A DNA stretch of 64,000 nucleotides from Alcaligenaceae bacterium (GTDB lineage: Bacteria > Pseudomonadota > Gammaproteobacteria > Burkholderiales > Burkholderiaceae_B), in assembly GCA_013416395.1 (NCBI GenBank), contig JACCEP010000001.1, forward strand, positions 829,225 through 893,224, given 5' to 3'. The notes beneath the pieces are model-generated. The model did not search any database, had not been told where the DNA came from, and was given only the letters and a program-made list of their open reading frames with translations. Made by a program: the position numbers and the translations under genes. Below are positions 14,885 through 23,993 of this stretch, in pieces (position 1 is the first letter of the stretch; the number at the start of each line of letters is the position of its first letter).

Positions 14885-15349
14885 TTACTTTACGATCGTT
14901 AGCCGTGGAGGCTTAGGATCGTCGTCAGACGGATCCGGCTTGGCATCGGACGATAACGGGTCCTTGCCCTCGGAAACCGCCCTGGGCCCCTCTTGCGGGC
15001 TGCTGTCAGCCGTTTCGGTGCCAGGGTAAGGCTGGGATTCGAGCACGTCGAAACCCATGCCCTGGCCTGTTTCTCGGGCGTAAATGGCCGATACCGTGGC
15101 CACGGGCACAAAGATGTGTTCAGTAACCCCGCCGAAGCGGGTCTGGAACTCGATGTACTCGTTGCCAAGTGTCAGGCCGTTGGTAGCCAGTGTGCCGATG
15201 TTCAGCGTGATCTGGCCGTCGTGAATATGCGCTGGCGGTACGATGGTGTTGGCGTCAACGGTAACCACGATGTGTGGCGTGTAACCGTTGTCGGTGCACC
15301 ATTCGTGCAGGGCGCGTATCAGGTAAGGCTTGGTCGACGATTCTTGCAT
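14885..15349 (-). CDS. sspB: ClpXP protease specificity-enhancing factor SspB
   Basis: A 154-residue protein. The N-terminal folded domain (TKPYLIRALHEWCTDNGYTPHIVVTVD..VPPAHIHDGQITLNIGTLATNGLTLGNEYIEFQTRFGG..HIFVPVATVSAIYARETGQGM) is the SspB fold that holds ssrA-tagged proteins. It is followed by a long acidic, Pro/Ser-rich linker and a short C-terminal tail (PPRLTIVK) that fits the ClpX-docking motif. The gene follows sspA by 6 bases, the conserved sspAB order, so it delivers ssrA-tagged substrates to ClpXP. Confidence 0.95.
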   Translation of the reverse strand: MQESSTKPYLIRALHEWCTDNGYTPHIVVTVDANTIVPPAHIHDGQITLNIGTLATNGLTLGNEYIEFQTRFGGVTEHIFVPVATVSAIYARETGQGMGFDVLESQPYPGTETADSSPQEGPRAVSEGKDPLSSDAKPDPSDDDPKPPRLTIVK

Positions 15350-15355
15350 GGTGAC

Positions 15356-15964
15356 TTAGCGGCGCATGACTTTCTCGGATGGCGTCAGCGCTTCTATGTA
15401 TGCTGGCCGCGAAAAGATGCGCTCGGCGTATTTTTGGATAGGTGCCGCATTTTTTGGAAGCTCGACACCGTAGTGGTCAAGGCGCCAGAGCAATGGGGCA
15501 ATGGCCACGTCGAGCATAGAAAAGTCTTCGCCCAACATGAACTTGTTTTTTAACAGCAGCGGAGCAAGTTGTGCAAGGCGGTCGCGGATGTTCTGGCGAG
15601 CTGTATCTTGTGCCTTGGTATCGGTGCTGCTGCGGTCTTCGAGTGCTGACACGTGCACGAACAGTTCTTTTTCGAAGTTGTACAGAAAAAGGCGTGTGCG
15701 TGCGCGCATGACCGGGTCGGCGGGCATGAGCTGGGGGTGCGGGAAACGCTCGTCGATATACTCGTTGATGATGTTGGACTCGTACAGCACCAGATCGCGC
15801 TCGACCAAAATGGGAACTTGCCCATAAGGGTTCATGACACTAATGTCTTCGGGCTTGTTGTAGAGGTCGATGTCGCGGATTTCAAAATCCATGCCTTTTT
15901 CGAACAACACAAAACGGCAGCGTTGAGAGAACGGGCAGGTCGTTCCAGAATAGAGCACCATCAT
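15356..15964 (-). CDS. sspA: Stringent starvation protein A
   Basis: A 202-residue glutathione-S-transferase-fold protein. The N-terminal thioredoxin-like domain carries LYSGTTCPFSQRCRFVLFEKG and the NPYGQVPILVERDLVLYESNIINEYIDE block; the helical C-terminal domain contains DFSMLDVAIAPLLWRLDHY. SspA binds RNA polymerase and does not catalyse conjugation. The frame is open 26 codons further upstream, but ATG 15964 fits the family length. It is the first gene of sspAB and lies just beyond the bc1 operon, separated by a hairpin. Confidence 0.95.
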   Translation of the reverse strand: MMVLYSGTTCPFSQRCRFVLFEKGMDFEIRDIDLYNKPEDISVMNPYGQVPILVERDLVLYESNIINEYIDERFPHPQLMPADPVMRARTRLFLYNFEKELFVHVSALEDRSSTDTKAQDTARQNIRDRLAQLAPLLLKNKFMLGEDFSMLDVAIAPLLWRLDHYGVELPKNAAPIQKYAERIFSRPAYIEALTPSEKVMRR

Positions 15965-16028
15965 GTCGCGGATTCCAATCGAAGGTAAAAACGTGAGCGG
16001 CGCGCGCACAGGACGCGCCTGAAAAGGG

Positions 16029-16055
16029 AAATAGGCGTACAACCTACGCCTATTT
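16029..16055 (-). terminator. Terminator of the petABC operon
   Basis: AAATAGGCGTA (16029-16039) and TACGCCTATTT (16045-16055) form a perfect 11-bp stem with a 5-base loop. On the minus strand the hairpin is followed by CCCTTTTC. It lies between petC and sspA. Confidence 0.75.
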
Positions 16056-16121
16056 CAGGGCCGACATTTGCGGACGCAAAAACGTATTGCAGCGCCGTCG
16101 GCAAGCGCTGCCACGCACGGG

Positions 16122-16973
16122 TTACTTGACGTGTTTCCAGTAGGCCGAGTTCAGACGCCATGCGACAAGCAAAAACAGACCCAGAAACAGCAATACCCAG
16201 ACACCGAGGGTTCTGCGCTGAAGTTGCACAGGTTCGGCCATCCAACCCAGGAAGTTTGCCAGATCAGCCACGTTGTTGTCGAATACGGCGACCGTGCTGC
16301 GGTCAGGTGAGCTGAATACCGGTTTGTCGAGCGCGGAGCCTGCGTAGTCAGTCAATGGATCAGTCTTGATTACGGAAAAGCCCTGCGAGTCATAGCTGGC
16401 TACTATACGCTCCCATTGCAAGTTGCCATCGGCCTGCTCGACGGAATGCACAGTAGTGCGCTCAAGCGAGCGAGGGCCTTGAAGCTGCCACAAGATGTTG
16501 GGCATGGCAATGTTAGGGAATACGATGTTATTCCAGCCACTGGCTTTTGACGTGTCACGATAGTAAGAGCGCAGCAGCGTATAAACGTAATCTACGCCCG
16601 AATGCCCCATGGTTTCAGACTTGGCGCGTGCGATGACTGACAGGTCAGGCGGCGTGGTACCAAACCATTTTTTGGCGTCTTCGGGCCGCATGGCGATCTT
16701 CATGAGATCACCCACCTTGTCCGACGTGAACAGAAGGTTTTTCTGGATCATTTCGTCGGTAAGGCCGATCTCTGTGAGCTTGTTGTAGCGCATGGAGTTT
16801 GCGCTATGACAGCCCAGACAGTAGTTGACGAAGAGTTTGGCCCCGTTCTGAAGCGCTGCCATGTCAGTGATGCGATTGGGAGCGGTGTCAAGCGGAGCCC
16901 CCCCGGCAGCCAGAGTAACCGAGCTGGCCAAGGTGAGGGCGATAGCGCCGAGCAACTTTTTAATCATGATCAT
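16122..16973 (-). CDS. petC: Cytochrome c1 of the bc1 complex
   Basis: A 283-residue haem protein. It has an N-terminal signal segment (KKLLGAIALTLASSVTLAAGG), a CLGCH haem-binding motif at residues 52-56, the axial-ligand region (SVIARAKSETMGHSGVDYVYTLL) and a C-terminal membrane anchor (LGVWVLLFLGLFLLVAWRL) ending in basic residues. It passes electrons from the Rieske centre to soluble cytochrome c on the periplasmic face. It is the last gene of petABC, 20 bases after petB. Confidence 0.97.
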   Translation of the reverse strand: MIMIKKLLGAIALTLASSVTLAAGGAPLDTAPNRITDMAALQNGAKLFVNYCLGCHSANSMRYNKLTEIGLTDEMIQKNLLFTSDKVGDLMKIAMRPEDAKKWFGTTPPDLSVIARAKSETMGHSGVDYVYTLLRSYYRDTSKASGWNNIVFPNIAMPNILWQLQGPRSLERTTVHSVEQADGNLQWERIVASYDSQGFSVIKTDPLTDYAGSALDKPVFSSPDRSTVAVFDNNVADLANFLGWMAEPVQLQRRTLGVWVLLFLGLFLLVAWRLNSAYWKHVK

Positions 16974-16993
16974 TCCGTTACGTATTGGTTGCC

Positions 16994-18382
16994 TTAGTGA
17001 GCATGGAACGTGATGCGGTCGGGAACCTGTTTAAAGGTTCCGAGACGGCTCCACACCGGCATCAGAAAGAAGAACGCCAGGTAAATGAACGTCCCAATCT
17101 GGCTCATGAGGTTATGTATCGGGCTAACTGGCTGGGTGCCAAGATACCCTAGTACCAGGAAGTTGATGATGAAAATGGCGTACAGATACTTGTGCCAGGT
17201 TGGGCGATAGCGGATCGACTTGACGGGTGAATGATCAAGCCAGGGCAGGAAGAACAGGATGACGACAGCGCCGCCCATGGCAACTACACCCCAGAACTTG
17301 GCGTCAATGACTCGCAGCAGCACGGCGACCAGCAGCAGAACGACCGGCCACACAATGCGCCAGATACCTCTGAGATTGCCTTTGGCGAACAAGGCAAGGG
17401 CGGCGACGACTGCTCCGCCCACAAGCACCCAAGTGAAGTCGGCCGTAGTGGCGCGCAGCATGGAGTAAAACGGCGTGAAGTACCAGACCGGTGCAATATG
17501 CGGTGGTGTCTTCAGTGGGTCAGCCGGGATGAAGTTGTTGTATTCGAGAAAGTAACCACCCATCTCAGGCGCAAAGAAGATAATGGCGGCAAATATGATG
17601 AGAAAGCCCGCCACGCCCACGATGTCATGCACAGTGTAGTAGGGGTGGAAGGGGATGCCGTCCATAGGCCGACCGTAGCGATCTTTGGGGCCTTCTTTGA
17701 TCTCGACACCGTCGGGGTTGTTGGAGCCCACTTCGTGCAGCGCAATAATGTGTGCGGCAACCAGACCAATCAGCGCAAGAGGGATGGCGATGACGTGGAA
17801 GGCGAAGAAGCGGTTGAGTGTGGCATCAGACACGACATAATCGCCGCGGATCCAGATAGCCAGCTCAGGCCCGATGAACGGTATGGCCGAGAACAGGTTG
17901 ACGATAACCTGTGCGCCCCAATATGACATCTGGCCCCAGGGCAGCAGGTAGCCAAAGAAGGCTTCGCCCATAAGACAGAGGAAAATGGCAACGCCGAAGA
18001 TCCATACCAGCTCGCGCGGCTTGCGGTATGAGCCGTAGAACAGCCCGCGCAGCATGTGCAGGTACACGACCACAAAGAACATGGATGCGCCGGTAGAGTG
18101 CATGTACCGGATCAGCCAGCCCCATGGCACCTCGCGCATAATGTATTCGACAGACTCGAATGCAAGCTTGGCATCGGGTTTGTAGTTCATGACCAGGAAA
18201 ATACCGGTCACGATCTGTATGACCAGCACCAGCATTGCCAGTGACCCAAAGAAATACCAGAAGTTGAAATTCTTTGGGGCATAGTATTCCGACATATGCT
18301 CTTTGAACATCTTGGTAAGCGGGAAGCGCCTATCAATCCATCCTAAAAGTCCTGTCGTATCGACGGTTTTCTCGCCAGCCAT
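16994..18382 (-). CDS. petB: Cytochrome b of the bc1 complex
   Basis: A 462-residue integral membrane protein with the expected haem-ligand histidine pairs: HSTGASMFFVVVYLHMLRG in the second helix and FAFHVIAIPLALIGLVAAHI in the fourth. The quinone-site signature PVWYFTPFYSMLR (PEWY in most relatives, here PVWY) is also present. It catalyses quinol oxidation and quinone reduction across the membrane with two b haems. The extra C-terminal helices are usual in betaproteobacteria. It lies between petA and petC. Confidence 0.97.
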   Translation of the reverse strand: MAGEKTVDTTGLLGWIDRRFPLTKMFKEHMSEYYAPKNFNFWYFFGSLAMLVLVIQIVTGIFLVMNYKPDAKLAFESVEYIMREVPWGWLIRYMHSTGASMFFVVVYLHMLRGLFYGSYRKPRELVWIFGVAIFLCLMGEAFFGYLLPWGQMSYWGAQVIVNLFSAIPFIGPELAIWIRGDYVVSDATLNRFFAFHVIAIPLALIGLVAAHIIALHEVGSNNPDGVEIKEGPKDRYGRPMDGIPFHPYYTVHDIVGVAGFLIIFAAIIFFAPEMGGYFLEYNNFIPADPLKTPPHIAPVWYFTPFYSMLRATTADFTWVLVGGAVVAALALFAKGNLRGIWRIVWPVVLLLVAVLLRVIDAKFWGVVAMGGAVVILFFLPWLDHSPVKSIRYRPTWHKYLYAIFIINFLVLGYLGTQPVSPIHNLMSQIGTFIYLAFFFLMPVWSRLGTFKQVPDRITFHAH

Positions 18383-18466
18383 GAAACGGCTCCTTTATTC
18401 TATGTACGAGGCGTATAACGGGTTCAGTTCTTTGGGCGTCCGGAAACGGGCGCCACAAGTATTCGT

Positions 18467-19105
18467 TTAAGCCTTGGCTTTGTCGTCTGCACCGATAGTG
18501 ACAGTGTTGCCGTCGGCTGAGAAGACATAAGGCGGTATTTCGAGGTTATCTGGTGCGGGCTTGTTGGCAAATACGCGACCGGCCAGATCGAACGTGGAAC
18601 CATGGCAAGGGCAAAAGAAACCGCCTTTCCAGTTGGCCGGAAGGCCGGGTGCCGTTGTGAACTCGGCTGTTGGCGAACAGCCAAGATGCGTACAGATGCC
18701 GACACAGACGAAGATTTCAGGTCGACGTGAGCGGTATTCGTTTTTGGCAAATTCAGGGGTGAAGCCGGGGCGGTCAGATTCTGGGTCGGCCAGCTGACTG
18801 TCGAGCGTAGGCAGATCTTTAAGCTGCTGTTCGGTGCGGTGCATAATCCAGACGGGCTTGCCACGCCACTCTACGGTGATCATCTGGCCCGGGGTTATGC
18901 CACTGATATCGACCTCTACGGGGGCACCCGCAGCGCGGGCTTTCTCCGACGGGGCGAAGGAAGAAACGAATGGCACAACTGTGGCCACACCTGCGGCGCC
19001 ACCGACGGCACAGCAAGTCGTAACCCAGAGACGGCGCGACGCGTCGGGCGGAAGGTTAGGGTCAACCGCGCCGGAATCGTCGAGCTGTGTCGTTATCTGA
19101 CTCAT
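18467..19105 (-). CDS. petA: Ubiquinol-cytochrome c reductase Rieske iron-sulfur subunit
   Basis: A 212-residue protein. The N-terminus carries a twin-arginine-like anchor (SRRLWVTTCCAVGGAAGVATVVPFV), so it is a predicted Tat substrate that keeps its membrane helix. The [2Fe-2S] ligands are in CTHLGC and CPCHGS, each supplying one Cys and one His plus the disulfide Cys. It takes an electron from quinol and gives it to cytochrome c1. It is the first gene of petABC, with a recognisable promoter about 75 bases upstream. Confidence 0.97.
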   Translation of the reverse strand: MSQITTQLDDSGAVDPNLPPDASRRLWVTTCCAVGGAAGVATVVPFVSSFAPSEKARAAGAPVEVDISGITPGQMITVEWRGKPVWIMHRTEQQLKDLPTLDSQLADPESDRPGFTPEFAKNEYRSRRPEIFVCVGICTHLGCSPTAEFTTAPGLPANWKGGFFCPCHGSTFDLAGRVFANKPAPDNLEIPPYVFSADGNTVTIGADDKAKA

Positions 19106-19182
19106 TCTAGTATCCTTAATTCTTGCCCAGGCCGGGCATACAATTCACCAATTTTGGCTACATTCAATCTTTTCAACCGCGT

Positions 19183-19212
19183 ATTATAGCGTTACCCCGA
19201 CTTCGGGGTGAA
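19183..19212 (-). promoter_or_regulatory. Candidate sigma-70 promoter of petABC
   Basis: On the minus strand, a perfect TATAAT (19183-19188) stands 18 bases from TTCACC (19207-19212, 4/6 to TTGACA). A small hairpin (CCCCGA/TCGGGG) lies within the spacer. The petA start is at 19105. The divergent mscL gene must use a separate promoter in the same 135-base gap, which I cannot identify. Confidence 0.55.
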
Positions 19213-19240
19213 TCGACACAGATCAATAGAAGAGGACATT

Positions 19241-19696
19241 ATGAGCAAAGCACGCGGATTTATACAAGAATTCCAAGAGTTCGCCGTTAAAGGCAACATG
19301 ATAGACCTTGCCGTTGGTGTCATTATTGGCGCCGCGTTCGGCAAAATCATCGATTCTCTGGTGCGCGACATCATTATGCCCTTGGTCAACTTTATATTGG
19401 GTGGCCAAGTCGATTTTGCCAGTAAATTCTTGCTTTTGCGCACACCAGAAGGCTATGCCGGGCCGCAAACCTACGATGCCTTAACCAAGGCTGGGGCGGT
19501 GGTTCTGTCATGGGGTAATTTCGTTACTGTGGCTATCAACTTCATACTGCTGGCTTTTGTCGTGTTCATGCTGGTTAAAGGCGTTAACGCTATGCGCAAC
19601 CGCCTGCAACCGCCCGTGGTTGAGGTTGCCGCACCGGCCGCTACACCCGAAGATGTAGCGTTGCTGCGCGAGATCCGCGACCTTCTTAAACGCTAG
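19241..19696 (+). CDS. mscL: Large-conductance mechanosensitive channel
   Basis: A 151-residue channel subunit. An N-terminal amphipathic helix ([16 protein letters not shown]) leads into TM1 ([30 protein letters not shown]). A periplasmic loop follows, then TM2 ([24 protein letters not shown]) and a cytoplasmic helix bundle ([17 protein letters not shown]). It forms a homopentamer that opens under membrane tension during hypo-osmotic shock. ATG 19241 is preceded by AGAGGA and is preferred over a start 11 codons upstream. Confidence 0.97.
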   Translation: MSKARGFIQEFQEFAVKGNMIDLAVGVIIGAAFGKIIDSLVRDIIMPLVNFILGGQVDFASKFLLLRTPEGYAGPQTYDALTKAGAVVLSWGNFVTVAINFILLAFVVFMLVKGVNAMRNRLQPPVVEVAAPAATPEDVALLREIRDLLKR

Positions 19697-19735
19697 GTCT
19701 GATTGCGGCGCGTGTGCACAACACACCGCTGCCGC

Positions 19736-20512
19736 TCAAATCGGGTTGTCAATGTCGATGAATTCAACCTCTATGTTGAATTCATCGGCGATGGCTTGCC
19801 CCAAGGCCTGCACACCATAGCGTTCGGTGGCATGGTGCCCGGCACCGACAAAGCCTGTGCCGGTTTCGTTGGCAAGGTGATACGTAGGTTCTGAGGCTTC
19901 GCCGGTCAGGTACGTATTGGCTCCGGCTTCAATGGCAGCATCCATCATGCCCTGTGCCCCCCCGGTACACCATGCAATACGGCCCACATTCTGTTGCGTA
20001 TTCCCCACGATCAGCGGTTGGCGATGCAAAGCTTTGTTAACTCGCTCGCTCAGGTCGCCCAAAGTTGTAACGCCCGGACAACGACCCAACCAGATCAGGT
20101 TGTCAGGGCCACACAGTATCGGGTTGCCTTCATCATCAAGGTCGGGCTCAAACCCCAGCACGCGTGCAAGCTGGGCGTTGTTTCCCAGCACAGGGTGGGC
20201 GTCTAGCGGCAGATGAAAGCCGAATACGTTAAGGTTGTGTTTCAGCGCGAGGGCCAGCCGCTGGCGCTTGGGGCCGAAAATGCGTGGGTTTTCGTTCTTC
20301 CAGAACCACCCGTGGTGTACAAGCACTGCATCGGCGCCGCGCTCTACGGCGGCTTCAAGCAGTGCAAGGCTGGCTGTTACGCCAGTAATAATGCGTTGAA
20401 CGACAGGTTTGCCTTCCACTTGCAGCCCATTAGGGCAATAATCCCTGAAGCGCTGGGGTTGTAGCGTTACATCCAGCCATTCGGCCAGTTGCCGGGTAGA
20501 AATCTGATTCAT
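19736..20512 (-). CDS. NIF3-like dinuclear metal-centre protein
   Basis: A 258-residue member of the NIF3/YbgI (DUF34) family. Metal-site histidines are in ADAVLVHHGWFWKNE and near the end in GAGHHATERYGVQAL, with FGFHLPLDAHPVLGNNAQLA in between. Family members form hexameric toroids with a two-metal site. Annotations as GTP cyclohydrolase type 2 are weakly supported, and the physiological role is unsettled. The gene diverges from the HtrA protease gene with only 26 bases between the start codons. Confidence 0.92.
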   Translation of the reverse strand: MNQISTRQLAEWLDVTLQPQRFRDYCPNGLQVEGKPVVQRIITGVTASLALLEAAVERGADAVLVHHGWFWKNENPRIFGPKRQRLALALKHNLNVFGFHLPLDAHPVLGNNAQLARVLGFEPDLDDEGNPILCGPDNLIWLGRCPGVTTLGDLSERVNKALHRQPLIVGNTQQNVGRIAWCTGGAQGMMDAAIEAGANTYLTGEASEPTYHLANETGTGFVGAGHHATERYGVQALGQAIADEFNIEVEFIDIDNPI

Positions 20513-20538
20513 GAACTGTTTTTTTCCTTTGTAGCCTT

Positions 20539-21720
20539 ATGCGTCGATTGTGGTTGCTTTTTGCTCAGACGGTAACCGTATGCCTGGGTATGCTTTTTAT
20601 CGTGGCGACGTTGCGCCCCGATTGGCTCTCGGGCGAACGGGCTGTGCACGAGACTGCTGTGACGCCTGCGCCTGGTGCTGGCCAGGCCCCGTCTGCCGGT
20701 ACTCAGGCATCGCCGCCCCCGCTGGGGGTTGTGTCGTTTGCCGACGCCGTCGAAAAAGCCAAGCCGTCCGTTGTGAACATTTATACCCGCAAGCACGTTA
20801 ACGTGCCACTGCTGCCTATTCCTGCTGATCCAGAGCTTGAGCGGCTTTTTCGTGAAATCCCGGGGTTCAGCCGTCGCCGGGAGTCGACCAACCTTGGCTC
20901 GGGGGTTATTGCACGCGCAGATGGCCATATTTTGACAAACTTTCACGTCATTGAGGCCGCCGATGCCATCGAAGTGGCCTTGAGCGATGGGCGCGAGGCC
21001 GTTGCCGAGCTGGTGGGCGCTGATCCTGAAAGCGATCTGGCGGTTCTGCGCATAAAACTGCCTGATCTGTCTCCGATTGATTTCAATGATACCCATCAGG
21101 TGCGCACCGGCGATATTGTGCTGGCCATTGGCAACCCCTTTGGCGTGGGCCAGACCACCACCATGGGCATTGTTTCAGCCCAGGGCCGCAACAGGCTGGG
21201 CATCAATATTTACGAGAACTTCATACAAACTGATGCGGCTATCAACCCGGGCAACTCTGGCGGTGCGCTCATCGATACCGAAGGGCGATTACTTGGCATT
21301 AATACCGCCATCTATTCTGAAACAGGCGGCTCGCTTGGCATAGGCTTTGCCATACCGGCCAAGGCTGCCCACGTCATCATGGACCAGATCATAGAAACCG
21401 GTACCGTGACACGTGGTTGGCTTGGCGTTGAGCCGCAAGACGTGACTCCTGAGCTGGCAAAAGCCTTTAAGCTCAAGCAAGATCACGGCGTCATTATTGC
21501 AAGCGTATTGCGCGATGGGCCAGCGTGGCGCGCAGGCCTGCGTGTGGGCGACATTATCCTGACGCTGGACGACCAGACGGTTTATGACTCTTTCGGTTTC
21601 CTGAACCAGATCGCGCCACTGAAGCCAGGCGAGTCCGTCGACGTTGCCGTTATACGCGACGGTAAAAAACGCAAGTTGTCGGTTGACGTGGGTGTGCGCC
21701 CGCCCATTCGCAAGCGCTAA
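20539..21720 (+). CDS. Membrane-anchored HtrA-family serine protease with one PDZ domain (DegS/AlgW-like)
   Basis: A 393-residue protein. Residues 5-25 form a single N-terminal membrane anchor (LLFAQTVTVCLGMLFIVATL). A Pro/Ala-rich linker follows, then the chymotrypsin-like domain with the triad His136 (TNFHVIEA), Asp166 (ESDLAVLRI) and Ser240 (NPGNSGGALID). One PDZ domain ends the protein (about residues 290-385, RGWLGVEPQDV..ASVLRDGPAWRAGLRVGDIIL). One PDZ plus an anchor resembles DegS or AlgW, the site-1 proteases of envelope stress, more than DegP/DegQ. The gene is divergent from the NIF3 gene and convergent with tatC. Confidence 0.93.
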   Translation: MRRLWLLFAQTVTVCLGMLFIVATLRPDWLSGERAVHETAVTPAPGAGQAPSAGTQASPPPLGVVSFADAVEKAKPSVVNIYTRKHVNVPLLPIPADPELERLFREIPGFSRRRESTNLGSGVIARADGHILTNFHVIEAADAIEVALSDGREAVAELVGADPESDLAVLRIKLPDLSPIDFNDTHQVRTGDIVLAIGNPFGVGQTTTMGIVSAQGRNRLGINIYENFIQTDAAINPGNSGGALIDTEGRLLGINTAIYSETGGSLGIGFAIPAKAAHVIMDQIIETGTVTRGWLGVEPQDVTPELAKAFKLKQDHGVIIASVLRDGPAWRAGLRVGDIILTLDDQTVYDSFGFLNQIAPLKPGESVDVAVIRDGKKRKLSVDVGVRPPIRKR

Positions 21721-21916
21721 GTTGCTGGTTTGGGCTTGGGGCGAGCGTGTGGTTGTTCGCCTCGGTGTGCCATAAGCTTCGCCATGTATGGCGGGCAGGC
21801 GGGCAGGCTGGAAGCGGGTACCCCGGCAAGTTAGCAAGAGCGACGAAGACGTAAATGAGCAGCTGGCCTGCAGGGCAGCGTGCCTGGCGCGCAGGCCTGG
21901 GCACGCTGGCGCTGGT

Positions 21917-22690
21917 TTAGTCTGAGGAAGAGTCTACTTCGGTGCTGGCAGAGGCCTTGGGGGATTTTTCAAGAAATGCGGCAACCAGAATGCCTATTTC
22001 GTAGAGCAGGCACAAAGGCAGGGCCAGCATAAACTGGCTGACCACGTCGGGCGGGGTAATGACGGCGGCAATGATGAAGGCGCCGACAATAACGTAGCCG
22101 CGCGCGTGTCGCAGCTTTGCAACCGACACCATGCCTGTCTTGACCAGCAAAATTACGGCGATTGGCACTTCAAAGGTAATGCCGAATGCCAGGAACATGG
22201 TCATGACAAAGCCTACATAGGCTTCGATGTCAGGCGCTGGTGTAATCGAATGAGGCGCAAAGTTGGCAATAAACTGAAAGACTGTGCGAAACACCACAAA
22301 ATAACAAAATGCCATGCCCAGCAAAAACAGCAGTGTGCTTGAGGCGATAAGCGGCAAAGCCAGGCGCTGCTCATGCTTGTACAGACCCGGGGCGACAAAC
22401 GACCAGGCCTGATACAGCACCACAGGCAGTGCCACCACGAACGAAGCAAGCAATGTGACCTTTACAGGCACCATAAAGGGCGTAATGACCCCGGTGGCAA
22501 TCATGCGCGTACCGGCGGGCAGCGATGCCAGCATGGGCTGAGCCAGCAAATCGTAGATGGCGGATGGGCCAGGGTAAATAAACAGCACTACAAAAACGAC
22601 TAGTATCGCAAAGACGGCCTTCATGAGTCGCGTGCGAAGCTCGATCAGGTGCGACATAAAGGTGTCTTGCTTTTCTTCCGGCTGCGTCAC
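21917..22690 (-). CDS. tatC: Sec-independent protein translocase TatC
   Basis: A 257-residue six-helix membrane protein. It opens with [13 protein letters not shown], the conserved N-terminal block that binds the twin-arginine motif, and has [19 protein letters not shown] after the first periplasmic loop and the [18 protein letters not shown] segment typical of the family. It is the receptor core of the Tat translocon. It overlaps tatB by 4 bases and ends a long minus-strand gene series. Likely substrates encoded in this window are the Rieske protein and the small GMC subunit. Confidence 0.97.
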   Translation of the reverse strand: MTQPEEKQDTFMSHLIELRTRLMKAVFAILVVFVVLFIYPGPSAIYDLLAQPMLASLPAGTRMIATGVITPFMVPVKVTLLASFVVALPVVLYQAWSFVAPGLYKHEQRLALPLIASSTLLFLLGMAFCYFVVFRTVFQFIANFAPHSITPAPDIEAYVGFVMTMFLAFGITFEVPIAVILLVKTGMVSVAKLRHARGYVIVGAFIIAAVITPPDVVSQFMLALPLCLLYEIGILVAAFLEKSPKASASTEVDSSSD

Positions 22691-23253
22691 GTTGAAGTCT
22701 CTGATTTCGTTGGGCTGACCGGGTTATTGATGCCCGGTAGCGGCAATGTGTCGTTGTCGGGTTGCGGCGCATCTTGCGCTGCGGGGCCTGCTGTTACGGG
22801 GCTTTGAACCGGGCGCTCAGGCAGGCTGTCTGTAGAGGTTGGTGCAATGGCTGGGGTGGCCGTTGTGTCTGAAGGGGCGTCATTCGCTGCCGTTTGGCTG
22901 GCGGCGTTGTCTTCAGTACGTGCCTTGACATGGTCGACGACAGATTCAAGTGAGGCCGAGGCCTCGCCCAGTGCCTGTTCGGCTTCCTTCAGAGGTTCTT
23001 TCAGGCTGTCGCGCGCGTTTTCCATGGACGATTTGACCGATTTGGCGGCTTCTTCCATTTGACCCTTGAGGTTATCAAGTTCGTCGAGATCCATTTCGCG
23101 CTGGATATCAGATTTGACATCGCCGACGTACCGCTGCGCGCGGCCCAGCAGATGCCCGACCGTGCGCGCCACCTTGGGGAGGCGTTCGGGGCCAATGACG
23201 ATCAGCGCAATCAGGCCGATCAGCATAAGTTCGCTAAAGCTGATGTCAAACAT
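22687..23253 (-). CDS. tatB: Sec-independent protein translocase TatB
   Basis: A 188-residue protein with the TatB start ([33 protein letters not shown]): one membrane helix with the conserved Glu and the GPERLP hinge. An amphipathic, charged helix follows (to about residue 100), then an Ala/Pro/Thr-rich tail of variable sequence. It forms the substrate-receptor complex with TatC. It lies between tatA (106-base gap) and tatC (4-base overlap). Confidence 0.96.
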   Translation of the reverse strand: MFDISFSELMLIGLIALIVIGPERLPKVARTVGHLLGRAQRYVGDVKSDIQREMDLDELDNLKGQMEEAAKSVKSSMENARDSLKEPLKEAEQALGEASASLESVVDHVKARTEDNAASQTAANDAPSDTTATPAIAPTSTDSLPERPVQSPVTAGPAAQDAPQPDNDTLPLPGINNPVSPTKSETST

Positions 23254-23359
23254 TAGGTGGCGATACGCTCAGGCTTAATATGTATGGAAAAGCCCGTTTG
23301 CGCGTGCCTGGCTAAGTAGACCGGCCGGGGCGTCGCGCATCGGGTGCTGCACTAAAAGG

Positions 23360-23593
23360 TTAGACGTCTTTTTTCTCTTTGGCCTGTACGTCGATGGTGT
23401 CATCGTTTTGTGTACGCTGCTGAGTGACTGATTCGGGTGCTTTGCCTTCCTGCTCGGCATCATGCATGCCCTTCTTGAAGCCTTTGACGGCGCCGCCAAG
23501 GTCTTCACCCATATTACGCAACTTTTTGGTACCGAACACAAGGGCCACGATCACCAGAACGATAAGCCAGTGCCAAATGCTGAAACTACCCAT
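23360..23593 (-). CDS. tatA: Sec-independent protein translocase TatA
   Basis: A 77-residue protein with the TatA pattern: [39 protein letters not shown], that is, one membrane helix, the FGTKKLR hinge and an amphipathic helix. An acidic or mixed tail completes it. It oligomerises to form the protein-conducting element. It follows the HIT gene by 15 bases on the same strand. Confidence 0.96.
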   Translation of the reverse strand: MGSFSIWHWLIVLVIVALVFGTKKLRNMGEDLGGAVKGFKKGMHDAEQEGKAPESVTQQRTQNDDTIDVQAKEKKDV

Positions 23594-23608
23594 GACAGGT
23601 TTCTCCGA

Positions 23609-23977
23609 TTAAGCGGCGGGTGCCGCGCGTTTGTTCCAGGGGCGGGGGCCCCCGAGTATATGTAAGTGTAGATGGGCGATCTCTTGCCCACCTTCTTTTC
23701 CAGTATTGACGACTGTGCGAAAGCCGCCCTCATAACCAGGGGTACAGCCGTTTTCCTGGGCCAGCTTCGGCGCCAGGGTCATCATTCTACCCAACCATTG
23801 CGCATCTTCAGGCTGAACGTCGAGCAGCGAGGTAATGTGGTGCTTGGGCACGACCAGCAGATGCAGAGGTGCCGCCGGGTTTATATCGTGGAAGGCGATG
23901 AATTCGTCGTCTTCGTAAACTTTTTTGGCCGGGATCTCGCCACGGGCGATCTTACAGAAAAGGCAATTGTCGCTCAT
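23609..23977 (-). CDS. HIT-family (HinT-like) nucleotide-binding protein
   Basis: A 122-residue protein. CLFCKIARGEIPAKKVYEDDEFIAFHDINPAAPLHLLVVPKHH is the HinT N-terminal block, and the histidine triad is HLHLHILGG near the C-terminus. HinT proteins hydrolyse nucleoside phosphoramidates. The frame is open 22 codons further upstream, but ATG 23977 gives the family start (MSDNCLFCKI). It sits between hisE (16-base gap) and tatA, a conserved position in this group. Confidence 0.95.
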   Translation of the reverse strand: MSDNCLFCKIARGEIPAKKVYEDDEFIAFHDINPAAPLHLLVVPKHHITSLLDVQPEDAQWLGRMMTLAPKLAQENGCTPGYEGGFRTVVNTGKEGGQEIAHLHLHILGGPRPWNKRAAPAA

Positions 23978-23993
23978 AGTTGACTCATGTGTA

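Noticed and set aside
17231..17926. 231-codon open frame opposite cytochrome b
   Set aside because: Antisense to petB, composition typical of a shadow frame, no motif.
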